DNA of 64,000 nt from Draconibacterium mangrovi. Lineage in GTDB: Bacteria > Bacteroidota > Bacteroidia > Bacteroidales > Prolixibacteraceae. A program made the position numbers and the translations under genes. Of this stretch, positions 33,769 to 43,917 are shown in pieces. The first letter of the stretch is position 1, and each line of letters starts with the position of its first letter. The notes under the pieces are model-generated. The model searched no databases, was not told the DNA's origin, and saw only the letters and a program-made list of their open reading frames with translations. The DNA lies in contig NZ_JAAAGB010000003.1 in the NCBI RefSeq assembly GCF_010586825.1, forward strand, positions 310,001-374,000, given 5' to 3'.

Positions 33769-35451
33769 ATGTACACAAAATATAAACACCTACTTTTCTT
33801 CTCCCTACTATTCTTTATTGGCGCGGAGAGTAGTTGGGCGCAGTCCTTATCCCTAAATAAACAAAACCTGAACGATTATTACCGTCGTCAACAGTTGCTG
33901 GGCAATGTGGATCCGACCTTATCTTTCACCTCCCGGCCTTTGTTTTCAGAAGCACTGGATACTGATAATATTTTCGATCCTGAAAATACATTGGAAAATT
34001 CCAGTCTAACCAATTTTAACAGCACCTTTACCTTTCACAAAGGAAGGGGGAAATTCACCCTGCTTCCCGTGAGTATACTGAACCAGTACAACAGCCATCA
34101 TCCGGAGGGCATTAACGATGGTTCGATGATTCCGGCCCGGGGAGCACAAATGCGCGCCGACCTGGGATTCTATTTTAAATACAGCCTGCTGAGTATAAAC
34201 TTTAATCCGGAATTGGTGTATGCCCACAATAAATTATACGATGGTTTCCCCTCCGGCTATACAACCTCTTTGAATCTGCAATTTCCCAACTCAAAAGGAA
34301 CAATTGATTTACCGGAACGTATCGGTGGTTTTCATTACACAAAGTTTCTGTTAGGTCAAAGTAGCGTGCGTTTAACGTATAAGCCCATCTCCATTGGGCT
34401 GTCGAACGAAAACCTATGGTGGGGACCGGGTTATAAAAACTCCCTGCTCATGACCAACTCGGCAACCGGTTTTTTACACCTGACCTTAAATACGGTGCGC
34501 CCCGTAAAAACACCGATTGGTTCTTTCGAAGGACAGCTTATTGCAGGAAAACTTGAAGAATCGGGATATACCGAAGGATTGCCGGATGACTGGCGCTATT
34601 TAAATGCTATGGTTTTAAGCTACCAACCCCGCTGGGTGCCCGGTTTGTTTTTGGGCTTTACACGAAGTTTTCAAATCTACTCGGAAGATATGGGCTCAGG
34701 ATTTTCTGATTATCTGCCGGTACTTAGTTTGCTTTCCAAAAGTTCTGGCGGTTCCAATGAAGAGGTAGACAGTCAGCGACAGGATCAACTTATTTCGCTT
34801 TTTGCCAGATGGCTTTTCCCTGAATCGAATGCCGAAATTTATTTTGAATATGGCCGCGAAGACCATTCCTGGGACATGCGTGATTTTTTGATGGAACCAA
34901 CGCATACTTCCGCTTATATTCTTGGAGCACATAAATTACTGGGCTTTAAAGGAGATCGTTATTTCCAGGTACGGGGAGAAATTACCCAAATGGCTTTAAG
35001 TCAGACAACATTGAATAGAAACCGTGACTATACAAATCCTTTAGCTAACGCCTGGTATTACCATCATCAGGTTAAACATGGTTATACCCATAAAGGACAA
35101 TTAGTGGGTGCAGGAATTGACCCCGGGAGCAACACCCAAACTCTTGAAATTAGTTGGAACAGAGAAATTAAACAAGTAGGTATTGAATTCGAACGTTATG
35201 TGCACAATAATAATTTTTGGTACGAATCCATTAAAGATTTCCGGGCCAACTGGGTGGATTTAAGCACTTCGGTTTTTGCCAACTGGGATTATAAAAACTT
35301 TTTGGTATATGGAAAAATAAAGCTGGTTAGCAGCAGAAACTACCAATGGTTGTACGAGCCCACTTGGGCCGAAGTACAGGCCGATTACTGGACACACCCC
35401 AACAACACCTTTAACCTGCATACGCAATTTGGTGTATCCTACCGATTCTGA
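33769..35451 (+). CDS. Capsule assembly Wzi-family outer-membrane protein, copy 2
   Basis: 560-residue paralogue of the preceding gene. I start at the ATG in 33769, which begins a good signal peptide (KYKHLLFFSLLFFIGAESSWAQ). An in-frame TTG 28 codons earlier only adds minisatellite-encoded PASSIKYPASS residues. Shared motifs are LLGNVDPTLSFTSRPLF, QYNSHHPEGINDGSMIPARG, GLSNENLWWGPGYKNSLLM and VKTPIGSFEGQLI, and the C-terminus is VSYRF. Tandem duplication followed by divergence is the simplest reading. It may bind a different part of the polymer. Confidence 0.88.
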   Translation: MYTKYKHLLFFSLLFFIGAESSWAQSLSLNKQNLNDYYRRQQLLGNVDPTLSFTSRPLFSEALDTDNIFDPENTLENSSLTNFNSTFTFHKGRGKFTLLPVSILNQYNSHHPEGINDGSMIPARGAQMRADLGFYFKYSLLSINFNPELVYAHNKLYDGFPSGYTTSLNLQFPNSKGTIDLPERIGGFHYTKFLLGQSSVRLTYKPISIGLSNENLWWGPGYKNSLLMTNSATGFLHLTLNTVRPVKTPIGSFEGQLIAGKLEESGYTEGLPDDWRYLNAMVLSYQPRWVPGLFLGFTRSFQIYSEDMGSGFSDYLPVLSLLSKSSGGSNEEVDSQRQDQLISLFARWLFPESNAEIYFEYGREDHSWDMRDFLMEPTHTSAYILGAHKLLGFKGDRYFQVRGEITQMALSQTTLNRNRDYTNPLANAWYYHHQVKHGYTHKGQLVGAGIDPGSNTQTLEISWNREIKQVGIEFERYVHNNNFWYESIKDFRANWVDLSTSVFANWDYKNFLVYGKIKLVSSRNYQWLYEPTWAEVQADYWTHPNNTFNLHTQFGVSYRF

Positions 35452-35522
35452 TACTATAATTAAACCATAAGACTAGCTTATTAGCAAACTAAAAAAACGA
35501 CCAACATTATACCAATTCGCCA

Positions 35523-36338
35523 ATGCAGATCTCCCCGTTAATTTCAATTATCGTTCCTTGTTACAATCAAGGTAAATATCTGACTGAGTGTCTCGCAAGT
35601 GTTCATTCACAAAGCTATGATAATTACGAGATTGTTGTAGTAAACGATGGAAGTACGGACTCGCAAACCAACAAAACAGTACGCGGGATTTCGCACACCC
35701 GGATAAAAGTACTGGAAACAAAAAACCAAGGCGTTTCCGCTGCCCGTAACCTGGGAATTAAAAAATCGACAGGTAAGTACATTTTACCTTTGGACGCAGA
35801 CGATAAAATTGGTGCCGATTTTATTCAGAAAGCCGTTGAAATTCTGGAAAAGAACGATGAAATTAAAGTGGTAAATTGCAAAGTCACACTTTTTGGGGCA
35901 AAAAAAAGTATTTTACCTGTTGAAACCTATTCCTTGGAGAAGCTGCTGGCAAGAAACTTTATAGTGGTTTCAGCCATTTTCCGAAGGTCAGATTTTGACC
36001 AAACAAAGGGATACAACCCAAATATGAGAGAAGGTTTTGAGGACTGGGATTTTTGGATAACGTTGCTAAAAAACGGAGGTGCTGTACATACCTTAAATGA
36101 CACCGGCTTTTTTTATCGGATTAAAAGAAGTTCAAGAAATGCTTCCGTACTCTCACGTAGAGAACATTTGCGTAAACTGAGGCATCAAATTTATTTGAAT
36201 CACCAGGACATTTATTCTCAACATTTACTGGATCCCCAGGAATCTTTTGAATATGAACTAATTACTCAGTCACGCGAGTACAAACTGGGCGTACTTTTGC
36301 TTCGACCTATTCGTGCAATTTTCAAGTTACTAAATTGA
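35523..36338 (+). CDS. GT2-family glycosyltransferase
   Basis: 271-residue GT2 enzyme. The nucleotide-binding site is IIVPCYNQGKYLTECL, EIVVVNDGSTDSQT, with ARNLGIKKSTGKYILPLDADDKI supplying the DXD-like metal site (DADD). FEDWDFWITLLKNGG is the catalytic ED region of this subfamily. There is no membrane segment. It is the first of five co-directional GT2/polymerase/acyltransferase genes at the core of the second locus. Its stop overlaps the TTG start of the polymerase gene by 4 bp. Confidence 0.85.
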   Translation: MQISPLISIIVPCYNQGKYLTECLASVHSQSYDNYEIVVVNDGSTDSQTNKTVRGISHTRIKVLETKNQGVSAARNLGIKKSTGKYILPLDADDKIGADFIQKAVEILEKNDEIKVVNCKVTLFGAKKSILPVETYSLEKLLARNFIVVSAIFRRSDFDQTKGYNPNMREGFEDWDFWITLLKNGGAVHTLNDTGFFYRIKRSSRNASVLSRREHLRKLRHQIYLNHQDIYSQHLLDPQESFEYELITQSREYKLGVLLLRPIRAIFKLLN

Positions 36339-37582
36339 TTCATTCTCTAATTCATAATTACAAAAAGTATTATTCAACATTACTAAATCTATTGATAGTA
36401 TTGTTGTTTGTGGATGCAATCATTGATCCGAATAATCGGGTTTTGCATTTAAAATACGTATTATTTGGACTGGTAATTTTAATTTGGGGTTCAGGGAAAC
36501 TTTTTGAGCGTTTAGAACTACCTCCAAGGCGGCTTATCTATATCATACTGTTTGTTTCGTTTTTTATGCCTTTTTATGCTTTGTCAATGGGGCTCATTAA
36601 TAACTTCTTACAAAATACAGACCTACAAGCTATTGTATATTTTAATTCATTTTTCTTTTTCCTGTTGATATTTATAATATATGATACAGGTTTTGATTTA
36701 ACTAAAGTTATAAATCGATCAACACTATTAATAATAGTAATTACGCTGGGTATATATTGTTTTTTTATTTTACAACCTTCGATGTATCTGGTTCTTACCA
36801 AATATTTGGTAATCGATAAAAACATTGCAGTTTTTGGTTTAAGAAAATATGGACCAATCACGATGCTAATGATCTACTTCAGAACATCTCCTTTGCTCGT
36901 ATTTCCTCTGGCTTATTTCCTTCAACGCATATTGATGGATAAAACCAGTAAGGCCCGTTTTATACACTATTTTATATTAATTGCCATAACTGTGACATTA
37001 TTCCTTTCAGGTACAAGAGCAAACCTGGTATCGCTTCTTTTTATTATCCTGTTCTATGTATGTTTATGGACTTTTAAAAAATCAAAGCCTGCTTTTATTT
37101 TATTGACGATAGTACTTTCTCTGGTATTTATATACGAGGTTTCAACTATTCTTACCATACTTTTTGATAAGAGCGAAATATCCAACTCCGTAAAACTTGG
37201 ACATTTCGAATCCTATTTGGAGTATTTTTCAGAAAATGGCTTACAATTATTTTTTGGGCAAGGTTTTGGAGGAGCTTTTTATTCGTCAGGATTCAATAAG
37301 CTTACAACAGTAACGGAACTTACCTATCTGGAGACTATCAGAGTATGGGGGCTGCCGATCACTTTCATATTTATTTTGATTTTAATACTCCCAATCATAA
37401 AAGATATAAGGGATAAAAATTTTAGTTCGGTTTCAGTTGCCTATATAGCCTATCTTTTTATCGCCGGTACAAATCCTTTTTTATTCAGTTCTACGGGTAT
37501 GATGGTACTGGTTTATGTCTTTTCCAGGTCATTTATGGTAACGAATAGCGAAAACAGGATTGTTGTAAATGGAGTTAAATAG
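36335..37582 (+). CDS. O-antigen polymerase-like membrane protein (Wzy candidate)
   Basis: 415-residue integral membrane protein with about ten predicted hydrophobic segments, e.g. LLIVLLFVDAI, LIYIILFVSFFMPF and ILLTIVLSLVFI. A conserved-looking RANLVSLLF follows FLSGT near the middle, as in Wzy/WaaL proteins (SGTRAN). The start is TTG, overlapping the stop of the preceding glycosyltransferase; no nearer ATG is in frame. Position after Wzx and between GTs suggests the repeat-unit polymerase of the second locus. Sequence-level identification is limited by the family's low conservation. Confidence 0.75.
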   Translation: MIHSLIHNYKKYYSTLLNLLIVLLFVDAIIDPNNRVLHLKYVLFGLVILIWGSGKLFERLELPPRRLIYIILFVSFFMPFYALSMGLINNFLQNTDLQAIVYFNSFFFFLLIFIIYDTGFDLTKVINRSTLLIIVITLGIYCFFILQPSMYLVLTKYLVIDKNIAVFGLRKYGPITMLMIYFRTSPLLVFPLAYFLQRILMDKTSKARFIHYFILIAITVTLFLSGTRANLVSLLFIILFYVCLWTFKKSKPAFILLTIVLSLVFIYEVSTILTILFDKSEISNSVKLGHFESYLEYFSENGLQLFFGQGFGGAFYSSGFNKLTTVTELTYLETIRVWGLPITFIFILILILPIIKDIRDKNFSSVSVAYIAYLFIAGTNPFLFSSTGMMVLVYVFSRSFMVTNSENRIVVNGVK

Positions 37583-37615
37583 ATTTAAAACAGTTTTAGC
37601 AAACATTAGTAATAC

Positions 37616-38680
37616 ATGAGAATTACAAAGTTAGATGGATTACGAGGCATCTTCTGTTTGATGATTATTCTTTTTCACTATAAAGAAGATTTTCTGCCAT
37701 CATACCTATACAACAACTTTTTCATTCGTGAGTCTTATCTCGCTGTCGATTTCTTTTTTGTATTATCCGGCTTTGTAATTTCTTATAATTACAACACTAT
37801 AAAAACAATAGGGGAATTTATTACTTATATCAAAAAACGTTTTATCCGGCTCTATCCTCTCCTTCTTTTCTCAACAACGGCTTTTTTTCTGACCGATCTT
37901 TTTTTCAATTATTTCTTACCAACGTATATTTCAACTGTCGAACCATTCTATGCACTGTTTAAAAAATATTTGGATACCATAGCTTTTACCAATTCCACTC
38001 CTATTCTTGGAAATACTTTTGGAATGAATCCTCCTTCCTGGTCAATTTCAGCCGAAATGATTTCATATATTATCTTTGGTTTTTCAATGGTATTCATCCC
38101 AAAAAAATATACCAGACCTTTTTTAATGACTATAATAATACTCAGTGCAGTTTTCCTGATTATAAATGGTTGGTTATTCGAAATTAAAGGCGATTTAAGT
38201 TTTCTGAGAGGTTTTATTTCATTTAATATCGGGTACTTTGTGTGGTTGTTTTCATTAAAAAAATTCAAAATAAACAACTCACTTGAGTTTATTCTGCCAA
38301 TACTATTCTTGTTCCTACTATTTATATCATTTAACGTAACAGGTCTAAGTAAAAATATAGTTAGCTATGCAATAATTCCCCTGTATTTTGGATTTTCAGT
38401 ATTAACTTTTCTAAAAACAGATGGTGTTCTAAGTAAGTTGCTTGAATCAAAACCCCTGAAGTTTCTGGGCGATATATCCTATTCCATCTACTTAAATCAT
38501 TTTATCATTTTGATTTTGGTTCCTGAAGGAATTGTTACTTTTTTAGGCTTAAGCAAAACAAACTTTCATCTGATTTTAATATTCATAATTTCGGTTACAT
38601 TGATAATTCTTTATAGTTTCTTTACCTATAAAGTTGTTGAATCGCGTGGAGCTTCTTATTTAAAAAAGAAGTTATTGTAG
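37616..38680 (+). CDS. Acyltransferase family 3 (OafA-like O-acyltransferase)
   Basis: 354-residue integral membrane acyltransferase with about ten hydrophobic segments. The opening RITKLDGLRGIFCLMIILFH carries the family R-x-x-(R)G and histidine region, and SYLAVDFFFVLSGFVISYNY is the second conserved block. GNTFGMNPPSWSISAEMISYI (S and E of the W-S-(x)-E pattern) completes the catalytic area. It would put an acetyl group on a hydroxyl of the polymer or its lipid-linked unit. It has no C-terminal SGNH domain. Neighbours on both sides are glycosyltransferases of the same locus. Confidence 0.88.
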   Translation: MRITKLDGLRGIFCLMIILFHYKEDFLPSYLYNNFFIRESYLAVDFFFVLSGFVISYNYNTIKTIGEFITYIKKRFIRLYPLLLFSTTAFFLTDLFFNYFLPTYISTVEPFYALFKKYLDTIAFTNSTPILGNTFGMNPPSWSISAEMISYIIFGFSMVFIPKKYTRPFLMTIIILSAVFLIINGWLFEIKGDLSFLRGFISFNIGYFVWLFSLKKFKINNSLEFILPILFLFLLFISFNVTGLSKNIVSYAIIPLYFGFSVLTFLKTDGVLSKLLESKPLKFLGDISYSIYLNHFIILILVPEGIVTFLGLSKTNFHLILIFIISVTLIILYSFFTYKVVESRGASYLKKKLL

Positions 38681-38701
38681 TAAATATAAAATAGAACAAC
38701 C

Positions 38702-39529
38702 TTGGTCGATATCTTATTATCAACTTTTAATGGTCGATCTTATCTCCCGGATCTTCTTAAATCTTTGCAAAGCCAAACATTTACTGATTGGCGATTAATT
38801 GTCAGAGATGATGGTTCTACGGACGAGACTCTTTCAATGTTAAAGCATTTTAAGGAAACCCATCCGAAAAAAATAATCATCGTTGATGAGAAGATAAAAA
38901 ACCTGGGGCCAATGCGAAGTTTTGAAAAACTGATGGAATACAGTTCTGCTGAATATATCATGTTTTGCGATCAGGATGATGTATGGTTACCCCATAAAAT
39001 AGAAGAATCGTTAGCTTGTATTCAGCAACTGGAGCAGAATAACCCCCATAAAGCGGCATTGGTTTTTAGCGATCTGGAAGTAGTGGATGAACAATTAAAT
39101 ACAATCAGTTCATCGTTCTGGAACTATTCAAAGGTGAATCCTGACAATGTATACAATTGTTACAGGTTATTGATTAATAATCCGGCTCCGGGCTGCACTT
39201 TTATCATGAATAAGAAGGTGAAACCTCTGGTTCTGCCCTTCCCTGAACAGGCCCGAATGCACGACTGGTGGATTGTATTAAAAGTCGCCGAATCAGGAGT
39301 AATTGATTACCTTAAAAAGCCGGGCTTACTATACCGGCAACACAAAAAAAATAAAGTAGGTGCTGAGGCGATTAAAAACACTTACCTGTTATCGCGTATG
39401 GCCAGTTTTTCGCTCACTATAAAAAGAAATAAGGAAAGCTGGCAGATGATGAAATGTTTGTCGAACAAATATTCACTCCTTAAACTTTTCTATTACAAAC
39501 TGCGCATATCGCTAGCTAAACTCCTCTGA
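38702..39529 (+). CDS. GT2-family glycosyltransferase (rhamnosyltransferase-like)
   Basis: 275-residue GT2 enzyme. VDILLSTFNGRSYLPDLLKSLQSQ at the start and IVRDDGSTDET give the donor site. EYIMFCDQDDVWLPHKIE is the DXD region in the DQDD form typical of rhamnosyltransferase-like members, and MHDWWIVLKVAESG the catalytic part. The start codon is TTG. The following gene encodes a shorter protein of the same subfamily with the same DQDD motif, so the two probably diverged from one ancestor and add different residues. Confidence 0.85.
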   Translation: MVDILLSTFNGRSYLPDLLKSLQSQTFTDWRLIVRDDGSTDETLSMLKHFKETHPKKIIIVDEKIKNLGPMRSFEKLMEYSSAEYIMFCDQDDVWLPHKIEESLACIQQLEQNNPHKAALVFSDLEVVDEQLNTISSSFWNYSKVNPDNVYNCYRLLINNPAPGCTFIMNKKVKPLVLPFPEQARMHDWWIVLKVAESGVIDYLKKPGLLYRQHKKNKVGAEAIKNTYLLSRMASFSLTIKRNKESWQMMKCLSNKYSLLKLFYYKLRISLAKLL

Positions 39530-39533
39530 CAAA

Positions 39534-40259
39534 ATGGTTATTTCGGTCTGTATACCAACATATAACGGCGGACGCTACATAAAGCAACAGCTCGATTCGA
39601 TTCTTAACCAGAGCCGGGCTATTGATGAGATTATTATTTCTGATGATTCGTCAACCGACCAAACGGTTGAAATTATCAGGTCGTATAACAATCCCAAAAT
39701 AAGACTATTTGAAAAGCAGCGTTTTGCCAACCCAATATTTAACCTCGAATTTGCATTAAAACAAGCTAAAGGCGACTATATTTTTTTAGCCGATCAGGAC
39801 GATATTTGGATGCCCGACAAAGTAGAAATTCTGGTAAATGAATTGGCAAAAAGTAAACTTGTAATTTCGGATGGAGTGATAATAAACCGGGAAGGAAAAG
39901 GAATTGCTTCATCAATATTCGAAATCTATAACTCGCGAAAGGGCTTTTTAAAAAACCTCACAAAAAATTCCTACATGGGTTGTTGTTTGGCTTTTCATAA
40001 GGATTTATTGCCGATTGTCCTCCCCTTCCCGAAAAAAATTGCCATGCACGATTTATGGATCGGGCTAAATGCGGAACTTTATACTAACCCGATATTCTGC
40101 CCCGCCAAACTGGTGAAATACAGAAGGCATGACAAGAACAAAACGCCACTGGACGCCCATACCAACACAAATTCGCTGTTTTATAAAATAGCCTTTCGGC
40201 TTACCATACTTTTGCTTCTCGTTGCGCGATTTGTGCGACGAAAAACAAAATTAAGATAG
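39534..40259 (+). CDS. GT2-family glycosyltransferase (same subfamily)
   Basis: 241-residue protein beginning 4 bp after the previous gene. SVCIPTYNGGRYIKQQLDSILNQ and EIIISDDSSTDQT form the donor site. DYIFLADQDDIWMPDKVE is the metal site, MHDLWIGLNAE the late motif, and the C-terminus is basic and hydrophobic (LLLLVARFVRRKTK). Compared with the upstream paralogue it is shorter by about 30 residues, mostly after the catalytic region. It is complete in motifs and therefore likely active. Confidence 0.85.
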   Translation: MVISVCIPTYNGGRYIKQQLDSILNQSRAIDEIIISDDSSTDQTVEIIRSYNNPKIRLFEKQRFANPIFNLEFALKQAKGDYIFLADQDDIWMPDKVEILVNELAKSKLVISDGVIINREGKGIASSIFEIYNSRKGFLKNLTKNSYMGCCLAFHKDLLPIVLPFPKKIAMHDLWIGLNAELYTNPIFCPAKLVKYRRHDKNKTPLDAHTNTNSLFYKIAFRLTILLLLVARFVRRKTKLR

Positions 40260-40283
40260 AGTCGTTTAGGCTATAAAATCAGA

Positions 40284-40328
40284 CTTCGACAACGCTCAGT
40301 CTGACAGTCACCCTGAGCGTAGTCGAAG
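40284..40328. repeat. CTTCGAC...CTGAGCG inverted repeat
   Basis: Arms CTTCGACAACGCTCAG and CTGAGCGTAGTCGAAG around a 13-base centre, with GTGAC/GTCAC borders, one mismatch. It is the main feature of the 143-bp gap between two glycosyltransferase genes. No T-tract follows. The arms resemble a widespread intergenic REP type. Confidence 0.6.
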
Positions 40329-40402
40329 GGTGACTATCAACCGGGTTCTAATAAGTATTACCGAACAAAACGAAATAAAAAAAGACACGCTATAGAACAA
40401 AA

Positions 40403-41287
40403 ATGGAAACGCCTCGTGTAGTTATACTAATTCTGAATTATAATTCGTGGAAAGCCACTGTTGGCTACATCCGGCAATTAAAACAACAACAGGGTATTCA
40501 GCTTTCCATTTTGGTAGTCGACAACTGTTCAACCGACAATTCTTACAATGCTCTGGTTCAACATCTACAAGATGAAGAACAAGTAGAAATCATACAATCG
40601 GAATACAATGGTGGCTATGCTTACGGAAATAATTTTGGCTTAAAATACCTTCAGAAAAAAATACAGGAAAACACCTTTGTTGTGATAAGCAACAACGATA
40701 TTTCAATCGATAATCCGAAGCTATTACAACAACTCGTTAACTACTACAAGCAATGTAACGACATTGCTTTTATTTCACCACTCATGCATATGGATGGCCA
40801 ACCTGCCCGTAACGCTGCCTGGAAAATTCCGGGATTAACTTATGATATCAGTACTGTAGTTGGATTTAACAGGGCAAAAGCCAACGAGGCCGTTTATTAC
40901 GACCTCCCTTTGCAACAGGAACTAATGCCTGTAGATTGCCTTACCGGCTCTTTTTTCATGGGCAAGCTGGAAACTTTTGCCCAATTAAACTATTTCGACG
41001 AACGTACTTTTTTGTATGAAGAGGAACGTATATTGGGGCTAAAAGTAAAAAAAGCCGGGCTTAAGAATTACCTCGCACTGCAGCTAAAATTTTATCACGA
41101 GCATTCCGCTGTTATCAGCAAAGAAATGAATCAGCTGGCGCAAATCCGTCATCTATTCAATAGCAGAATCGTTTTTAATCAATACCACGCCAATACAAAT
41201 ATCGTTCTGCTTACCTTTTTAAAAGTATTTTACGCGCTTTTTATTTTTGCCAAAAAGCTACAATCAAAATTTAGAAAGCGCAGCTAA
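40403..41287 (+). CDS. GT2-family glycosyltransferase
   Basis: 294-residue GT2 enzyme. VVILILNYNSWKATVGYIRQL and SILVVDNCSTDNSY make the donor site, NGGYAYGNNFGLKYL the loop, and VVISNNDISIDNP the position of the metal-binding acidic residues (NND-I, weaker than DXD). MPVDCLTGSFFMGK and FLYEEERILGLKVKKAG form the acceptor and catalytic regions. The C-terminal tail is basic. It is the last glycosyltransferase of the second locus, 116 bp before the second Wza-like gene. No membrane segment is visible. Confidence 0.85.
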   Translation: METPRVVILILNYNSWKATVGYIRQLKQQQGIQLSILVVDNCSTDNSYNALVQHLQDEEQVEIIQSEYNGGYAYGNNFGLKYLQKKIQENTFVVISNNDISIDNPKLLQQLVNYYKQCNDIAFISPLMHMDGQPARNAAWKIPGLTYDISTVVGFNRAKANEAVYYDLPLQQELMPVDCLTGSFFMGKLETFAQLNYFDERTFLYEEERILGLKVKKAGLKNYLALQLKFYHEHSAVISKEMNQLAQIRHLFNSRIVFNQYHANTNIVLLTFLKVFYALFIFAKKLQSKFRKRS

Positions 41288-41409
41288 ATTTCGAATTCTT
41301 ATGAAGAACTGCACTGGATGACTTTATTGAAATAAGATTTTATTACTTTTATTGCTCAATATTTACACATACTGTACATTATTTAATACCTAAAACATAA
41401 GCTATATCT

Positions 41410-43842
41410 ATGAGATTCAATATCGTTAAATATTCCTGCTTCATTCTACTATTCCTGTTTCTAATGCCGGGGAAACTACTGGCCCAGAACCTGAACCCGA
41501 TGGAGCAAAATGTCTCAGATATAAAATCGAGCCAGATTTCGGATGCCCAAATGCGGGTTATCATGCAACGTGCGATTGAGTCGGGCCTGACACCCGACCA
41601 AATCGAATCTTTAGCCCGGTCGAGGGGAATGAATGAGAGCGAAATTGAGAAATTTAAAGAACGCGCTGAACGTCTGTACGATAACAAGTTAATGGAGGAT
41701 GGCAGCAAGGGTGTAAAAATAAACACCCGCCCAACGGTGGAGTATCCTGAAAGCCTGGAAGAACGACTTTCCTACGCCACAAAAACGCAATCAAGCGATA
41801 ATTTTGGTTTTTCCCTGTTTAAAAATACCGACCTTACCTTCGAACCCAGCTTTAATGTTTTAACGCCGCGCGATTATTTAATTGGCCCAGGCGACCTGGT
41901 GAACATCGACGTTTGGGGCGCATCGCAACACAGTTACCAGGAAGTGGTTTCAAACGATGGAAGTATAATTATTTCGAATATTGGTCCCGTATTTTTAAGT
42001 GGAATGACCACAGAAGATGCCGGGAAAAAACTGGAAACAATTTTAGGCCAGATTTACTCCGGACTAAAGGATGGGAAAACCTCAATGAAAGTCACACTCG
42101 GTGCTGTACGGAGTATCCAGATAAATATTGTGGGCGAAGTCGTTTTACCCGGAACTTACAATATTTCGGCAATGGCAACGGCTTTTAACGCCATGTACAT
42201 AGCCGGAGGTCCTGCGGAAAATGGTTCAATCCGGGATGTACAGATAATACGTGACAATAAAATTGTTGCAAACATCGACTTTTACGAATACTTAATAAAT
42301 GCCAAACAATCCAATAACATCCGTTTGCAGGATCAGGATATCATTTTCATCCCTCCTTATGAAAACCGTGTAAGGATAAACGGAGAAGTGAAACGCCCCA
42401 TGGCCTTCGATATCAAACCCGACGAATCGTTGGAAGAATTAATTGATTTTGCAGGAGGATTTACCGGAAATGCATACACTGAAAGGGTTAAGATCCTGCG
42501 AAAAACAGGCAAAGAAAAGCGCATATTAGACATTGCCACGGATTATTTAGATGCCATTCGCCTGGAGAATGGTGACGAAGTGCAAATTGATGCGGTTTTA
42601 AATCGATTTGAAAACCGGGTATTTATTTCGGGAGCGGTATTTCGCCCGGGCACTTATGCCATCAACGAAGGAACCACAATAAAAGAATTAATAGACAAAG
42701 CCGAAGGTTTACGCGAAGATGTATTTAAAGACCGCATCTCTGTTTTCCGTTTACAAGACGATCTCACGAGGGAGCATATTGCCGTTGATTTGAATAATTT
42801 ATTGGCTTCCAATCTCGATTTTACCCTGCAACGTGAAGACTCTGTTCATATCCCTTCGATCCACGATTTGCGCGAAACACGCACGATACAAATTGAAGGC
42901 GAAGTAAAACTACCTGGAATTTATCCCTACTCCGAAAATACAACAGTTGAAGATTTTATTATTCAGGCCGGAGGTTTATTGGAAACGGCTTCTACAGCAA
43001 ATATTGAGATTGCCAGACGGGTGCAAAACGACACCTCAACAGTTACTTCGGTAAAACTTGCTGATGTAATTAAATTCCCAATCGATAAATCCCTGGCGCT
43101 AAGTGACGAAGCATCCAATTTTGTATTAAAACCTTTCGATCAGGTGTTTATTCGCAAATCTCCTGCCTATATTCCGCAAATGCTGGTTAGTATTAACGGC
43201 GAAGTTAACTTCCCCGGGAAATACTCTATAACTTCCCGTACGGAACGAATCTCCGATTTAATAAAAAGGTCGGGCGGTATTACCACAGAGGCTTATATTA
43301 ACGGTGCCAGCTTAATTCGGAAAAGAACCCCGAACAAAACCCTGACGGACAAAGCTATTGACAACATTACAATGGAAAAAGAATCATCGAACAATATTAA
43401 TATCATCCGAAACGAATTTGATATCATTGCAGTTGACCTCTCAAGTATTCTCTCCAATCCGGGTGGAAAAAGCGATTTACTTCTGCAGGAAGGAGATTCA
43501 ATACGCATATTAAAATCGTTACAAACCATTAAAGTTAGTGGCTCGGTTTACAATCCCAATGTAGTTCCTTTCGACGAATCGCTTAAGGTGAAACAATACC
43601 TGGCGAATGCCGGAGGTTTAACAAAAAGATCAAAACCAGGCCACATTTATGTGGTTTACGCAAATGGCTCAGTAAGAAAGACTGACAAAACGTTATTTGG
43701 TCGTAAGTACCCCGAATTACAGGCAGGAGCAGAAATAATTGTTCCAAGTAAAGGCGAACGAAGAAAACTTTCTCAGACAGGTGCCATTTCGTTAGCCGCC
43801 TCGCTGTCTCTTATTGTTGTTGCCCTGATCAATGGCATGTAA
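41410..43842 (+). CDS. Polysaccharide export outer-membrane protein with SLBB repeats, copy 2
   Basis: 810-residue paralogue of the exporter at 713. Signal peptide at about 1-24 (YSCFILLFLFLMPGKLLAQ). The same helical stretch follows (SDAQMRVIMQRAIESGLTPDQIESLARSRG). The poly_export domain begins near 140 with YLIGPGDLVNIDVWGASQ. Six SLBB-like units follow (e.g. VGEVVLPGTYN, INGEVKRPMAFD, ISGAVFRPGTY, IEGEVKLPGIY, INGEVNFPGKY, VSGSVYNPN). The chain ends in a hydrophobic SLAASLSLIVVALINGM. It would be the outer-membrane channel of the second locus, paired with the Wzz-like gene 75 bp downstream. Confidence 0.88.
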   Translation: MRFNIVKYSCFILLFLFLMPGKLLAQNLNPMEQNVSDIKSSQISDAQMRVIMQRAIESGLTPDQIESLARSRGMNESEIEKFKERAERLYDNKLMEDGSKGVKINTRPTVEYPESLEERLSYATKTQSSDNFGFSLFKNTDLTFEPSFNVLTPRDYLIGPGDLVNIDVWGASQHSYQEVVSNDGSIIISNIGPVFLSGMTTEDAGKKLETILGQIYSGLKDGKTSMKVTLGAVRSIQINIVGEVVLPGTYNISAMATAFNAMYIAGGPAENGSIRDVQIIRDNKIVANIDFYEYLINAKQSNNIRLQDQDIIFIPPYENRVRINGEVKRPMAFDIKPDESLEELIDFAGGFTGNAYTERVKILRKTGKEKRILDIATDYLDAIRLENGDEVQIDAVLNRFENRVFISGAVFRPGTYAINEGTTIKELIDKAEGLREDVFKDRISVFRLQDDLTREHIAVDLNNLLASNLDFTLQREDSVHIPSIHDLRETRTIQIEGEVKLPGIYPYSENTTVEDFIIQAGGLLETASTANIEIARRVQNDTSTVTSVKLADVIKFPIDKSLALSDEASNFVLKPFDQVFIRKSPAYIPQMLVSINGEVNFPGKYSITSRTERISDLIKRSGGITTEAYINGASLIRKRTPNKTLTDKAIDNITMEKESSNNINIIRNEFDIIAVDLSSILSNPGGKSDLLLQEGDSIRILKSLQTIKVSGSVYNPNVVPFDESLKVKQYLANAGGLTKRSKPGHIYVVYANGSVRKTDKTLFGRKYPELQAGAEIIVPSKGERRKLSQTGAISLAASLSLIVVALINGM

Positions 43843-43917
43843 TAACCGTAAGTACCCATAATAATCAAAGAAATTATTGATGTTACAAGTTCACTGTAAA
43901 TTTTCATCTAATCAGAA

